The notes: generated by a model from the sequence alone, not told the origin. Shown: positions 38,865-47,746, counted from the first letter of the stretch. The stretch: DNA of 64,000 nt from a virus (IMGVR_UViG_3300031669_000001:64001-128000), one strand, 5' to 3'. Program-made: numbers and translations.

Positions 38865-40490
38865 TCAGATCTTTTGATCTGGCTTCATGTTATTAGACGA
38901 TGACATGATAGAACCGATAGTCTTCTTATGAGATTCAGGAATCATACGAGTGTTGATTTCAACAACCTTCCAACGACCAAGCTTTGCATTCCACTGTAAT
39001 AAACGGTCTGCAGGTCTGATAGAGTAATCAACGTTTGTGTAAGTCTGACGATGATAGACTCCATCTGCAAGTGGAGGAACATTGCTAGGTAAAGTATCTC
39101 CCGTAGTGTATGTAATTCCATTTGGTGGAATTGCATCTTGCGCGTAAAAGTCTTTACCATCATACCCACCATTTGGACCAAGAAGAGGTTTACCTGACTG
39201 GATGTCCTGAGGGTCTTCACCGGTCTGAGGAACTAGATCAGCAGAATCCTGAGTTATAGCCTCAGTAGCTTCAAACGCTTGATTGTTCATCATCAATCCA
39301 TTCAAGAAGCTATCATCTGATTGAAGGTCATCTACTTGGCCTGGAACACCAAGAATATCTTTATGCTCGATTGACGGCATGATAGGCTGAGCATAGAATC
39401 TAAAGAGGTTCGGCCGCCAATTAGGAGTGTAACCCTCTGTGCTCCAACCACAGTCAGTAACTTCTAGCCACTTTCGAACTGGCTTCAAATTTGGATCAAA
39501 TTGAATCTCTCCTGGAAGTTCAACGATGTCACCTACAACGACAGGACGTCCAAGAATAACTACCATGTCAGCAAATGCAGTGGTGAAGATGTAAGTTTGT
39601 GGAAGATTGATACCAAACTTTGCAAGCTCTGATTGAACATCAAGCAGATCGTACGTGCACTTGAGCATAGTTGAAGAGTGACAATATGCGCGCGCGCGAT
39701 TTTCCAGCAACACAAAGTCTTCAATGTTGTCAAGAGAGATCTGAGTCGAAGCTAGCATGTGAATTTCCAAAACTTCCCACGGACTATCTGTCGCTACACC
39801 AGCGAAGAACGTTGGTATCAAGCGCCACTGATTGTAAGCAGCTACTGACCGAATTCCAACAGTTACTACATTTACCGTGCTCTGTATGTTGACAACGTCA
39901 ACTCTGTGCCATGTAAGACCGTCAGAAGAAGCTTCGACTCTCAATTGAGTAGCTCTCTTTAAGGTGTCTGCGCTCTGTTTTATCATCAGAGTAGAAACTT
40001 GCATTAGAACAGGTGCACTTGGGAAGTAACGTTGCTCACTACCATTCCACGCCATCTTTGTACCAAAGTTAAACCCTATGAATGCTGGAGCAGATGTTAC
40101 AGCTTTTCCAGTTTGAATAGACTGCCACGCGCTTGAATTTGTATTGAAGGCATCATTCACGTTGTACGCGCCTGACTGACCACCAGAGATAGCAAAACCA
40201 TTTCCAGGCTGATCTATAGTCGAACCTTGATTGTGAATCCCTAACATTGGGAATACGTTGACTGGGCCTGCTGCAATGTTCAAAGATTCTGACATCAAAC
40301 TTGCTAGATAGTTTGAATCTGTTTCAGCACAGTTTGACGTTGATAGATCAAATGAACCGTGTGGATATACAGGGGCTACGTATGTACCATCCACCACGTT
40401 TGTATTCTTTATCGTGCCATCGTTGGCAAACTTGTTGTTAGGTGGTTGAGTAGTGTCGTTTACGCCACAATTTTTAGGTGGAGTTGCCAT
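38865..40490 (-). CDS. 14: Neck protein gp14-like
   Basis: 541 residues, twice the length of T4 gp14 (256). The part from about residue 290 (CTYDLLDVQSELAKFGINLP, GRPVVVGDIVELPGEI, WLEVTDCGWSTEGYTP) matches the core of neck proteins in which the GD-x-V-x-P strand precedes the fold that sits above gp13. Residues 150-250 form an inserted discoidin-like sandwich (QLRVEASSDGLTWHRVDVV). The C terminus is Asp/Gln-rich. It lies next to gp13, as in T4. Confidence 0.72.
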   Translation of the reverse strand: MATPPKNCGVNDTTQPPNNKFANDGTIKNTNVVDGTYVAPVYPHGSFDLSTSNCAETDSNYLASLMSESLNIAAGPVNVFPMLGIHNQGSTIDQPGNGFAISGGQSGAYNVNDAFNTNSSAWQSIQTGKAVTSAPAFIGFNFGTKMAWNGSEQRYFPSAPVLMQVSTLMIKQSADTLKRATQLRVEASSDGLTWHRVDVVNIQSTVNVVTVGIRSVAAYNQWRLIPTFFAGVATDSPWEVLEIHMLASTQISLDNIEDFVLLENRARAYCHSSTMLKCTYDLLDVQSELAKFGINLPQTYIFTTAFADMVVILGRPVVVGDIVELPGEIQFDPNLKPVRKWLEVTDCGWSTEGYTPNWRPNLFRFYAQPIMPSIEHKDILGVPGQVDDLQSDDSFLNGLMMNNQAFEATEAITQDSADLVPQTGEDPQDIQSGKPLLGPNGGYDGKDFYAQDAIPPNGITYTTGDTLPSNVPPLADGVYHRQTYTNVDYSIRPADRLLQWNAKLGRWKVVEINTRMIPESHKKTIGSIMSSSNNMKPDQKI

Positions 40491-40837
40491 TAGGTACTTA
40501 CCTTACAGTTGTCAAAATGCCATCTTTTCATAGACCCGCCGGCTCCTGTTTTACTACAATGTGGGCAAATTAAAATTGGACGCCCAAACGACCGAATTTA
40601 CAATATCAAGTTCTTCCGAAAAGAACTCTGCAAATTCCATACAATCATCTCTCTATTTACAAACAATTTATGCCAAACTGTTTCTACATGTTTTTTACCA
40701 TGCTTTCTGATATGACGAGTCCAGACTAATCCAGACCCTTTATATTCAACAGGATCCGATTTTGTCGTTTTTCCAAAATACATCAAACCTGTAATAGAAT
40801 GTCGTTTGATGTAGAGATATGTAGGCTTGAATTCCAT
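40490..40837 (-). pseudogene. Decayed GIY-YIG homing endonuclease
   Basis: The ATG at 40837 opens a GIY-YIG module (TYLYIKRHSITGLMYFGKT) close to that of the intact gene at 25138-25950. The frame breaks near residue 70, with further similarity (AEFFSEELDIVNS) in another frame. The repeats are deleted, and the C-terminal zinc knuckle survives out of frame (CPHCSKTGAGGSMKRWHFDN) and ends at 40490, on the ATG of gene 14. It is a remnant of a mobile endonuclease between genes 13 and 14. Confidence 0.8.
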
Positions 40838-40852
40838 AAGTATATGATTCTA

Positions 40853-42814
40853 TTAACCTATCATAAATGGTAAATAAAAGTTATCAGGACCATTCTGACC
40901 AATTTCAAAGTCCATGATCTGACGCAAACAATCTTCTTGTAGGCGCTGTGCTTCTGCGTGCAGTGTTTCTGCATTCATCGTAAGACCACCACCGGGTCCA
41001 GGAAGAGTGGCATACTTACCACGAATATGAGCGAGGATCATCATCGCTTCAGCTTCAGCCCACTGCTGAATCCATTGAGCAACCCAACGATCTGTCAGCA
41101 ATTCCTGTTCAGTTTTCTCACAGCTCGCTTCAACTAGAACTTTTTCTGGCGTACCGAACTTCTTGTAGATCCTCATCTCACGAGTTGCTTCACGCCAGTT
41201 AAACGCAACTTCACCTGCAAACAATAGTGAAAAGGTTTCAGACATAGCAGCGATCAAGTGAACAGATACCAAGTCATACGAAACACCTGGAGCGTAGAAC
41301 TGGTTCAAGAATTGTTGAGCGTAGATGTTATCAGGCGCAAAGTTTACAAGACCTAGCATGTTCAATCTGTGGATCTTCAGAACGTCAACGATCTTGTCAG
41401 TTCCGGCTGACGCATCATTGAGGTAATATACATCCTGGAACTGCTGGATCTGCACAAAGAAGTACTGCTTTGAGTATGCAGAATCTGTACGGTGACGAAG
41501 TTCTTGAAGAGCGTTGTCGATAGAGATGTTGAAGTGCTCATCAATAAGTTCTACACAAACTACAGGCCAACCAAACATCTTCTTCAACGTGTTGATCATG
41601 CTTGTTCTGGCACCTGAAGTGTTGTCAGTACCTACACCCTGTTTGTTGTACATTGGAACGCCAGAATCTGTCTCAACTGGATTCCAATAATTACCATCCC
41701 AACACTTAAGCTTTCTCTCTGTTGTGTTGTAGAAGAAGTCTCCAAGAACAGGATAACCTACTGGAAGACCAGCTTGTCCTGGGATAGGATCAAAGTTGTT
41801 AGTAAGTACGTTAGAAGGCGAAGTAGGAACCCACTCGTTAGAGTCCCAGACGAACACCAACTTTTGATCGATATCAAAGTAAACTTGTCCTAGAGTAGGA
41901 TTCAATGGTGGGCCATTACTCTTGTTCATGTCTGATGCGTAACCTGGGGTAGCTTCAGATATTGGATAAGATGTCACGCCTGGAGTGTAGTAAGTTATGA
42001 CGTTAGAAACTACATGAGCAGAGAAGAAATAAGGTACTCCAGGAATTAATCCCGTGATATTAAGAGAGGTTGTTTCTACGTCATTGTAGAATGCACCTAC
42101 TACTTGAGCGTTACCAATTTTGTCAACTCTAGCAGAAGCTACATTGACGTTGAAGCCATTTCCACCAGTAATGATGGTCGGACTAAAGCTCAATAGATCC
42201 CCATCACCATAGTTTATTCCAGGTGCGTTGATGACTGCGCTCGTAACTACCCCATTTGCAACGACGATATCAGCAGTCGCGCCAGATCCTGATCCACCGA
42301 TAAGAGGAACTCCTACGTAAGATCCATTTGTATAGTTAGATCCAGGTGTAAACGCGCCTAGATATACGATGCCTCCGTCTGCAAGAGTTGGAGATGCATT
42401 ATAAACTACAGAATCTGTTGGAAAATTTGAAGCATTGATTTCTTTGATAGAAGAGGTTAACAAGATGCCGTCATAAACAAGCGTTTGAACTCTTCCAGTT
42501 GTAGAATTTACTGGCAAGGTCCAAGTCAATGTGCCTTCAGTTCCAGCAAGACCAGAGGCTGGAGTAGTTACAGTACCACCTCCAGTTGTGGGATCAGCTC
42601 CGCTAAAGGAAGCAGTAAAAGTAGTTCCTACTAAATTGTCTGGAGATCCGATAACTGTAAAGTCAGTTGTATTTCCAGTTGGTTGAGACAGGATAGTGTA
42701 AACGGTACCGTTCACAAATGACCCGGCTGTAACCAATGTCTTTCTAGTAAACGTCAAAGTGATGGCTTGTCCATCAACCCAAAGTTGGCCTTTTGAATCT
42801 GAAACTTTTGCCAT
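40853..42814 (-). CDS. 13: Neck protein gp13-like with N-terminal surface domains
   Basis: 653 residues (T4: 309). The last 250 residues are gp13-like: LKKMFGWPVVCVELIDEHF, then ALQELRHRTDSAYSK, and the helical WVAQWIQQWAEAEAMMILAH followed by LPGPGGGLTMNAETLHAEA. The first 400 residues hold domain A (29-82, as in gp15), domain B (152-215: PGSNYTNGSYVGVPLIGGSG and the GATADIVVANG strand, as in the sheath) and short linkers with PxLGQVYFD. A CATAAATA late box precedes it. Confidence 0.75.
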   Translation of the reverse strand: MAKVSDSKGQLWVDGQAITLTFTRKTLVTAGSFVNGTVYTILSQPTGNTTDFTVIGSPDNLVGTTFTASFSGADPTTGGGTVTTPASGLAGTEGTLTWTLPVNSTTGRVQTLVYDGILLTSSIKEINASNFPTDSVVYNASPTLADGGIVYLGAFTPGSNYTNGSYVGVPLIGGSGSGATADIVVANGVVTSAVINAPGINYGDGDLLSFSPTIITGGNGFNVNVASARVDKIGNAQVVGAFYNDVETTSLNITGLIPGVPYFFSAHVVSNVITYYTPGVTSYPISEATPGYASDMNKSNGPPLNPTLGQVYFDIDQKLVFVWDSNEWVPTSPSNVLTNNFDPIPGQAGLPVGYPVLGDFFYNTTERKLKCWDGNYWNPVETDSGVPMYNKQGVGTDNTSGARTSMINTLKKMFGWPVVCVELIDEHFNISIDNALQELRHRTDSAYSKQYFFVQIQQFQDVYYLNDASAGTDKIVDVLKIHRLNMLGLVNFAPDNIYAQQFLNQFYAPGVSYDLVSVHLIAAMSETFSLLFAGEVAFNWREATREMRIYKKFGTPEKVLVEASCEKTEQELLTDRWVAQWIQQWAEAEAMMILAHIRGKYATLPGPGGGLTMNAETLHAEAQRLQEDCLRQIMDFEIGQNGPDNFYLPFMIG

Positions 42815-42843
42815 TGTTCTTGCTCCCTAAATATGGTTCTAAT

Positions 42844-42851
42844 GTATTTAT
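42844..42851 (-). promoter_or_regulatory. Late-type promoter box CATAAATA for gene 13
   Basis: A one-base variant of the late box on the minus strand, 30 bases before the ATG at 42814. It faces the AATAAATA box of the divergent gene 39 bases away. Confidence 0.55.
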
Positions 42852-42889
42852 GCTTTGTGGAGAGAAAAAGTAGCTAAAGTTACATGTTC

Positions 42890-42897
42890 AAATAAAT
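42890..42897 (+). promoter_or_regulatory. Late-type promoter box AATAAATA (plus strand)
   Basis: AATAAATA stands 30 bases before the plus-strand ATG at 42927. The same octamer occurs 23-27 bases before two other isolated plus-strand genes (45986 and 53868). Confidence 0.55.
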
Positions 42898-42926
42898 ATT
42901 CGAAACAACCTGAGCTGGAGCCCTAA

Positions 42927-44132
42927 ATGAAACTCTTAGAAGAACTTTTAACAATCAATGAAGCATCAACTGCAGGCCGTGCATGGGAAGGTCGTATAAA
43001 GAACATCGACAATCTTATGTCATGGATGTATGACAAGGGTATCTTGACAAAAACAGAACAGGCAAGCAAAGATACTATCTTCCGTCAATATTACAGGTTC
43101 TACAATGACGGTGATCTTCCAAGAGCTCTTGCAAACAAGGGATTCTCAAAGCTTGACATGAAATACAACAAACAAAAGATTGAAAAAGCTCTCGAAGATT
43201 ATCTAGAAGACTTTATCAAGAAGATGCTTGGTAAGTATCTTCCAAAAATTGATCGTAAAGAATTCAGAATTGACAACTCAATCGCAGATCTAAGCACAGT
43301 CAAAGATGTAGCTAAACGTGTAGATGCTCATGGATTGTTGACATACTGGATCAAGAAAGTCAAGATAAATGATGATGCTGGTGAATTGGCTAAGTATGTT
43401 GATGATCTGCAAAAGATCTATGACAAGCTTTTAAATGTCTTAAACAAAGCAGATCCAAAGGGTAAAAATTTTATCTATTCTCATCGCAAAGATTTAATGA
43501 CGGAAGCTGGAACGTGGACTTCGGCGATGGAAGCTGATTATAAGAAGATAGAGGATACTTGCAAAAAGATAGAAGATTTCATCGGTAACTTAATTGAGGG
43601 ACTTAAGAAGCTGAAGAAGAATTCTGTCTTCAAGGAAAGTCTCAATGAGATGGCAGCTAGTCACAAGTTTTCATCTGGCTTTATGAAGTCATTGGATGCT
43701 AAAATATTGGTGAAGAAATTTCGCGATGGTGAAGAAACTTTCGATCTTAAGAACGGTGATTCCTACAAAGCTGTTAAGAAGATTCAAGGCAACATGCTAG
43801 AGGCTGGAATGCTAGTGATGGGAAGTTACAGCAGTACCAATCAAGGCGCAGAACTTTATCAGATCCTAGGCTTTACTGGCGATGAAAAGAAGTATGGAGA
43901 AGGTGGTGTAAAGTTTAAAACTGCTAAAGAGATGCTAGCTCACTATAAAGTTACAAGCTTGAAAGCTCTCAAAGCACTTCAAGATAAAAATGAGTATGGG
44001 TATCACTCATACATTGTAGTAAAGGATCTTGAAGATGGAGATGAAGGTCCTTGGTTCTATGTTTATTCTGGCCGCTGGGCACGTGGAAGTGGTGCTGAAC
44101 AACTAACATTTACCTTGGTAGAGAAAGTTTAA
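42927..44132 (+). CDS. Putative capsid-targeted protein, MKLLEELLTINEAS type (401 aa)
   Basis: Leader MKLLEELLTINEASTAG with INE-A. It is the largest member of the leader family and one of only two on the plus strand. The first 250 residues are Lys-rich helices; the last 150 are beta-rich (FKTAKEMLAHYKVTS..., then GPWFYVYSGRWARGSG). A second possible L-x-E site (ESLNEMAAS) separates the halves. No domain is recognised. It has its own late-type promoter and a strong terminator. Confidence 0.65.
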   Translation: MKLLEELLTINEASTAGRAWEGRIKNIDNLMSWMYDKGILTKTEQASKDTIFRQYYRFYNDGDLPRALANKGFSKLDMKYNKQKIEKALEDYLEDFIKKMLGKYLPKIDRKEFRIDNSIADLSTVKDVAKRVDAHGLLTYWIKKVKINDDAGELAKYVDDLQKIYDKLLNVLNKADPKGKNFIYSHRKDLMTEAGTWTSAMEADYKKIEDTCKKIEDFIGNLIEGLKKLKKNSVFKESLNEMAASHKFSSGFMKSLDAKILVKKFRDGEETFDLKNGDSYKAVKKIQGNMLEAGMLVMGSYSSTNQGAELYQILGFTGDEKKYGEGGVKFKTAKEMLAHYKVTSLKALKALQDKNEYGYHSYIVVKDLEDGDEGPWFYVYSGRWARGSGAEQLTFTLVEKV

Positions 44133-44353
44133 CATAGCAGCGGCGATCTACTCGCCGCTGTTTTTGTTGGGCCAAACATCACGTACAATAAAACGATTAT
44201 TGCTACGATACCAACAGCAACACCAACAGTTCCAGGATACAAAGCAATCAGAAATGAAATTACAGCAATTCCCATAATTTTCAAAAATTCTTTTCCTACA
44301 TCTCTGACTTCTGTCTGATGTTTCTGATCAATCCTTGGTAATCTCATTCTCAT
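44129..44353 (-). CDS. Small membrane protein (74 aa)
   Basis: Two membrane helices, about 23-41 and 43-61 (KIMGIAVISFLIALYPG and VGIVAIIVLLYVMFG), with a charged N terminus. It converges with the 42927 gene. The last 13 codons cover the opposing terminator. It overlaps the upstream gene by 26 bases. No function is recognised. Confidence 0.6.
   Translation of the reverse strand: MRMRLPRIDQKHQTEVRDVGKEFLKIMGIAVISFLIALYPGTVGVAVGIVAIIVLLYVMFGPTKTAASRSPLLC
44138..44165 (+). terminator. Strong terminator of the 42927-44132 gene
   Basis: A perfect 9-bp GC-rich stem (CAGCGGCGA/TCGCCGCTG), 5-base loop and TTTTT, starting 5 bases after the stop codon on the plus strand. It lies inside the 3' end of the opposing membrane-protein gene. 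Confidence 0.9.
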
Positions 44354-44627
44354 CTACCTTGTTGTCTCTGTTTTTACCAATGTGATAGCCGTCACAGAAG
44401 ATGCACTTGTAGTTGCTAAAGTAAGCACCACGCTTCTTTGACATTGCTGCAGCTGATTTTATTGCAGTCTCTTTTGTGTTGTACGCGACCTTAGGTCTAC
44501 CATTTGCGTTGACATGTGAACGCTCGTGAAAAAGACCAAACACATTACCAGTCCTAATGTTTTTGATAAGCCTACTAAGGGGTAGCTGGTCTTTTAGACC
44601 AAGATAAATGTTACGGAGTTTCATCAA
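44328..44627 (-). CDS. Small protein with CxxC-H zinc-finger-like motif (99 aa)
   Basis: A basic protein. CIFCDGYHIGK near 76-86 could be one zinc-binding knuckle. The N-terminal MKLRNIYLGLKDQ is not acidic enough to be of the capsid-leader type. It overlaps both neighbours. No function is assigned. Confidence 0.55.
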   Translation of the reverse strand: MMKLRNIYLGLKDQLPLSRLIKNIRTGNVFGLFHERSHVNANGRPKVAYNTKETAIKSAAAMSKKRGAYFSNYKCIFCDGYHIGKNRDNKVDENEITKD

Positions 44628-44811
44628 AATCGTCCGGGCAAAGAATTTTTATCATCGGGTTCACACCATCATACATCGTAAATTGACAGTTTCTACCCAT
44701 TTTAGCCTTCAAGATCAAGGCGTGGCCTAGAGCTTCTAACCCTGAGGCCTCGCCAAGAATCTCTACAGATCCATCTGCATGTTTATGAATGTACGGAGTC
44801 TTAACTGACAT
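44611..44811 (-). CDS. Hypothetical protein (66 aa), Imm32-like pattern
   Basis: The segment HADGSVEILGEASGLEALGH resembles the beta-strand plus helix of Imm32-type small immunity proteins. This is a weak, by-eye resemblance on a very short protein. It overlaps the RNA ligase gene by 11 bases and is translated downstream of it. Confidence 0.4.
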   Translation of the reverse strand: MSVKTPYIHKHADGSVEILGEASGLEALGHALILKAKMGRNCQFTMYDGVNPMIKILCPDDFDETP

Positions 44812-45898
44812 TTTGCAAGTTCTTCAGGTAAGTCATGAACCATTGACGAGCAAAGTTATTGATCGACGGCATCACTTCACGACGGTCTAAGCCGCTAGCT
44901 TCGATTGTGTCAGTCTCTTCCTTCAACACGTCGTTACCAACCAGCTTCAAGAATGCGCCAATGTTCTGAGTGCTCCGTTCAACGTTCGTCTCAATCATCT
45001 TCTCAACCATCTTTTCCAGACGGTGATCAGTACAAACATTCTCGGTAAACTCTTTGATAGAATTCACCTTCTCAATGTCAACGCTTGCGGTCTTCTTAAC
45101 CTTAGTGTCGCTGTGCTTCTCGCCTTTTACCTTGAAGATCAGGTCGTGCGTCTTAAAGTTACACTTCGAGATGCAACGCCATACTACACCTTCACCGACG
45201 CCTTCAACTCCGAACGCCTTTCCAACAGGGCACATCTTTTCTACTTCAGTCGTCAGCTCTACCAATTGATTTTGGATGAGCTCTGGGTTGGTAAAGTCAA
45301 TGTCGATAGTCCATGTTTGGAACTTTTGGATAGAGAAGATGTTACTCTCAGCGGCAGAACCTTCTGTCATCCAAAATTCATGATCAAATTGATCCTGAAC
45401 TTGAATCAGCTGTTTAGGAGAGAACCAACGAGATGTTCCACCGTCTTGACCATCTTCTGTGACAGGACCAGGAGTGTAGATCTTGATACCAAAAACGACG
45501 AAGCGCTTTGGCACTTGGCTGATAGCAACTTTCTTCATGATGCCTTTACCGCACCATTCACCGTAAATCCCAATAAGATCTCCTTGATTGATGTTGGTCA
45601 TGCCGTAAACACCAGCTGCAATGTTGAAGTAAGTGTCGATGCCTTTACCAGGAAGTTCAGAGATAAAGCGTGCGAAGCCTGCATTATCTTTTTCAACTGT
45701 AATAATCTGTTCGCGAGACTGACACCAGATTTCACCAGTGCGAGGGTCTTTCAAGACACCCGCGTTCGTTCCGTGGAGCTTCACGCTACCATTGAACTGT
45801 AGGACAGGCAGAGGTTCATCATGGAAACGCGCGCGATCGCGAACTTTCTTGACAGCGTCTCTGAATTGTTTGATTTCAGGAAATTTAACTAATTGCAT
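44801..45898 (-). CDS. rnlB: RNA ligase, Rnl2 type
   Basis: 365 residues (T4 Rnl2: 334). Motif I is SVKLHGTNAG with the adenylated Lys40. Motif Ia/III-like segments follow (GIYGEWCGKGI), then EGVVWRC (motif IV) and LIFKVKGEKHS (motif V). The C-terminal 80 residues correspond to the Rnl2-specific domain. It seals nicked RNA, for example tRNA cut by host anticodon nucleases, and so counters a defence. It is preceded by an early-type promoter. Confidence 0.88.
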   Translation of the reverse strand: MQLVKFPEIKQFRDAVKKVRDRARFHDEPLPVLQFNGSVKLHGTNAGVLKDPRTGEIWCQSREQIITVEKDNAGFARFISELPGKGIDTYFNIAAGVYGMTNINQGDLIGIYGEWCGKGIMKKVAISQVPKRFVVFGIKIYTPGPVTEDGQDGGTSRWFSPKQLIQVQDQFDHEFWMTEGSAAESNIFSIQKFQTWTIDIDFTNPELIQNQLVELTTEVEKMCPVGKAFGVEGVGEGVVWRCISKCNFKTHDLIFKVKGEKHSDTKVKKTASVDIEKVNSIKEFTENVCTDHRLEKMVEKMIETNVERSTQNIGAFLKLVGNDVLKEETDTIEASGLDRREVMPSINNFARQWFMTYLKNLQNVS

Positions 45899-45924
45899 AA
45901 TGTTCTTTCTCTTTAAGATGTGTA

Positions 45925-45953
45925 ATTATAACACAGTAGCCTAATTCTGTACA
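45925..45953 (-). promoter_or_regulatory. Early-type promoter for the RNA ligase operon
   Basis: On the minus strand TGTACA, 17 bases, TATAAT preceded by GTGT, 27 bases before the ligase ATG. It lies back to back with the plus-strand late-type box at 45956. Confidence 0.65.
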
Positions 45954-45955
45954 CA

Positions 45956-45963
45956 AATAAATA
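45956..45963 (+). promoter_or_regulatory. Late-type promoter box AATAAATA (plus strand)
   Basis: The octamer stands 23 bases before the ATG at 45986, with AGGAG between them. It is the second of the three plus-strand AATAAATA sites. Confidence 0.5.
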
Positions 45964-45985
45964 AAGACATCTTCAGGAGATTCCA

Positions 45986-46513
45986 ATGAAAATTATAGCG
46001 ATGCTTCTATTCCTCTTCTCAACTCTGGCATATGCAACTCCCATGCCAACAGCTGATAAACCATTTTTACGACTAGGTGGAAGTTCAGATGGTAATACTT
46101 CAATCTACATTGGAGCTTATGGTGATCTTTTACCACAAAAGCTTACTCAGCCAGGCGACAGTGACATAGTTTTAACTGGGATGACTTATCAAGATTATGC
46201 AGAACCTGGACATAAACAAGGTGAAAGTGTTGAGTTTACTGTAGTTGCTAGTTGTAGTAAGCAACTAGTAAAGGTCTTGCCTATCTGGGTGAAGTATAGT
46301 AGCGATGAACCTGGTAAATCTCGCTATAATTTATCAGGTAAAAAGTTGGCAGATAAAATAGCTTCAGAAATAAACAAAGAACCTGCTGAAGCTTTAGATC
46401 CTACATCTTTATTATTTCTATTGGTAGGATCAGGTTGTCATTATCTACACGAAGATCTTAATGTGAAGGTTAAACCAAATGTGAAGCTTATGAAGACTGA
46501 TAAGTGGATCTAG
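45986..46513 (+). CDS. Putative exported protein with signal peptide (175 aa)
   Basis: The N terminus MKIIAMLLFLFSTLAYATPM is a classical Sec signal with a likely cleavage after AYA. The mature part has two Cys that may form a disulphide (VASCSKQ and GSGCHYL). It is beta-rich and lacks recognised domains. It is unusual in a T4-like phage: single plus-strand gene with its own promoter. It could act in the periplasm, for example in superinfection exclusion or envelope modification. It converges with the next gene and overlaps it by 26 bases. Confidence 0.65.
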   Translation: MKIIAMLLFLFSTLAYATPMPTADKPFLRLGGSSDGNTSIYIGAYGDLLPQKLTQPGDSDIVLTGMTYQDYAEPGHKQGESVEFTVVASCSKQLVKVLPIWVKYSSDEPGKSRYNLSGKKLADKIASEINKEPAEALDPTSLLFLLVGSGCHYLHEDLNVKVKPNVKLMKTDKWI

Positions 46514-46991
46514 TCCAGAAGTGCATGTGACGAATCAATGGAAATGTGCCTCTTACTAACTTAGTCGTTATTCCTATCGGACGCTCAAATAAAATCACAT
46601 CATCGAGATTGTAATTGTTCGACTCGATGATGGTCTTCACAAACTCTGCAACATTCTCCCTCGACTCGCTTGGATCTTTTATCCAAATGATGAACTGATC
46701 TGTATTTTGAGGTACCATGTAGGGGAACTCATTAGCGCCTATGATGAATCTCGAATCTCCCAACCACTTCCAAACATTTTCTGCAAGTTGATTCTTATCA
46801 AGAGTCTTGTAGTAAGCTCTCATCTCATCGCTCTTCACCGGCAGCAAGATCAAATCTCTGATATGTTCACGCCACAAAATGAGATCATCAAATGTAGGGA
46901 ATCGTTCTGGTAGGATTGGGAACGCCTGTTTAAACTCAGTGCTTTCTAACACTGAAACAGGAGTCATCAAGTCGAGAATTTTATCGATCAT
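46488..46991 (-). CDS. DUF3605-like protein
   Basis: 167 residues. The centre and end read RFIIGANEFPYMVP, QFIIWIKDPSESRENVAEFV, VILFERPIGITTKLV and IRHMHFWTR. This order (N-x-x-PY, IVWxK, F.N and a final H-x-H) resembles DUF3605 proteins, known mostly from fungi and some large phages, with no known function. The resemblance is by eye. Confidence 0.5.
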   Translation of the reverse strand: MIDKILDLMTPVSVLESTEFKQAFPILPERFPTFDDLILWREHIRDLILLPVKSDEMRAYYKTLDKNQLAENVWKWLGDSRFIIGANEFPYMVPQNTDQFIIWIKDPSESRENVAEFVKTIIESNNYNLDDVILFERPIGITTKLVRGTFPLIRHMHFWTRSTYQSS

Positions 46992-47152
46992 TTACAGTGA
47001 GTATCGCAATGGTTCATGATACAAAAACCAAGAGCGATAGCTAAAGGTATGGCTATCCACACGCTAACCGCGTAAAAGATGCCTGTACCGACGGTAAGAG
47101 CTGCAATTTTTGCGTAGGACTGTTTACGTTTGCTGAGTTTCATCATTTTCAT
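46988..47152 (-). CDS. Small membrane protein (54 aa)
   Basis: The ATG at 47152 or at 47146 follows GTGAGG. The frame ends with TGA overlapping the ATG of the DUF3605-like gene. The product has a basic N terminus (KLSKRKQSYAK) and one long or two short hydrophobic helices (16-45), then Cys/His residues at the end. No family is recognised. Confidence 0.6.
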   Translation of the reverse strand: MKMMKLSKRKQSYAKIAALTVGTGIFYAVSVWIAIPLAIALGFCIMNHCDTHCK

Positions 47153-47156
47153 TTCC

Positions 47157-47495
47157 TCACCAACGATCTATAACATCAGGATCACTTTCATCAATTGGAT
47201 TTAAAAGACCTATGAAGCGGTCTTTGTTCTTTACGATCCAATCACCAACATCAACCCAACCTTCTGGGGTCTGACGAACTTCTTTTGAGTATGGATGCAT
47301 GTGTGACAACAAGTAGATTGCAACTCCGTGTGGGAATGGAATTCCAGCGTCCTCAAGTTGCTGTCTGAAGCCGTAGCACTTATCACCATGAGCACCGATG
47401 TAACCTTTACAACACATTCCAGCATCACCTCCCAATAGCTTCTCTACGAAGTCAGGGAAGTTCTTTTCGAGCCACTTGTAATGATTGACCCTCAT
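47157..47495 (-). CDS. Hypothetical protein (112 aa)
   Basis: A small soluble protein with several Cys in the first half (MCCKGYIGAHGDKCYGF) that may bind a metal. No family is recognised. It overlaps the upstream gene by 4 bases and belongs to the 48637-46488 early operon. Confidence 0.55.
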   Translation of the reverse strand: MRVNHYKWLEKNFPDFVEKLLGGDAGMCCKGYIGAHGDKCYGFRQQLEDAGIPFPHGVAIYLLSHMHPYSKEVRQTPEGWVDVGDWIVKNKDRFIGLLNPIDESDPDVIDRW

Positions 47496-47746
47496 CCCAT
47501 GTCCACTCCAAGAATTTCCAAATCACTTCTAATCTGATCAGAAGTTTGTTCGAATTGATCCAGTTCAATCAAGTCAGTCCCCGTTGGAAAGAATCTAAAA
47601 TAAGCTTCATTGCCATCTTCACGCATCGCCCAAATGGCTGCACCCAAGACCTGTAATTCATGCTTGCTGACTTCAAGAAGAATTGTATCTTCGTCCAGTC
47701 TGAGTGACTTTCCAAATTCATCATTAGTTGCATTGCTAAGCTTCAT
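47492..47746 (-). CDS. Hypothetical acidic protein (84 aa)
   Basis: An acidic alpha/beta protein with no motif. It begins MKLSNATNDEFGKS, which lacks the hydrophobic pattern of the capsid-type leaders. 4-base overlaps on both sides place it in the SprT operon. Confidence 0.55.
   Translation of the reverse strand: MKLSNATNDEFGKSLRLDEDTILLEVSKHELQVLGAAIWAMREDGNEAYFRFFPTGTDLIELDQFEQTSDQIRSDLEILGVDMG

Noticed and set aside
44328-44627. MKLRNIYLGLKDQ and MKLSNATNDEFGKS (47492-47746) as further capsid-type leaders
   Set aside because: They share MKL but lack the acidic-amphipathic pattern with L-x-E that characterises the others.
45023-45802. Long plus-strand frame (259 codons) opposite the RNA ligase
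   Set aside because: It is the antisense shadow of a confidently identified ligase. It has no ribosome-binding site and no plausible protein composition.
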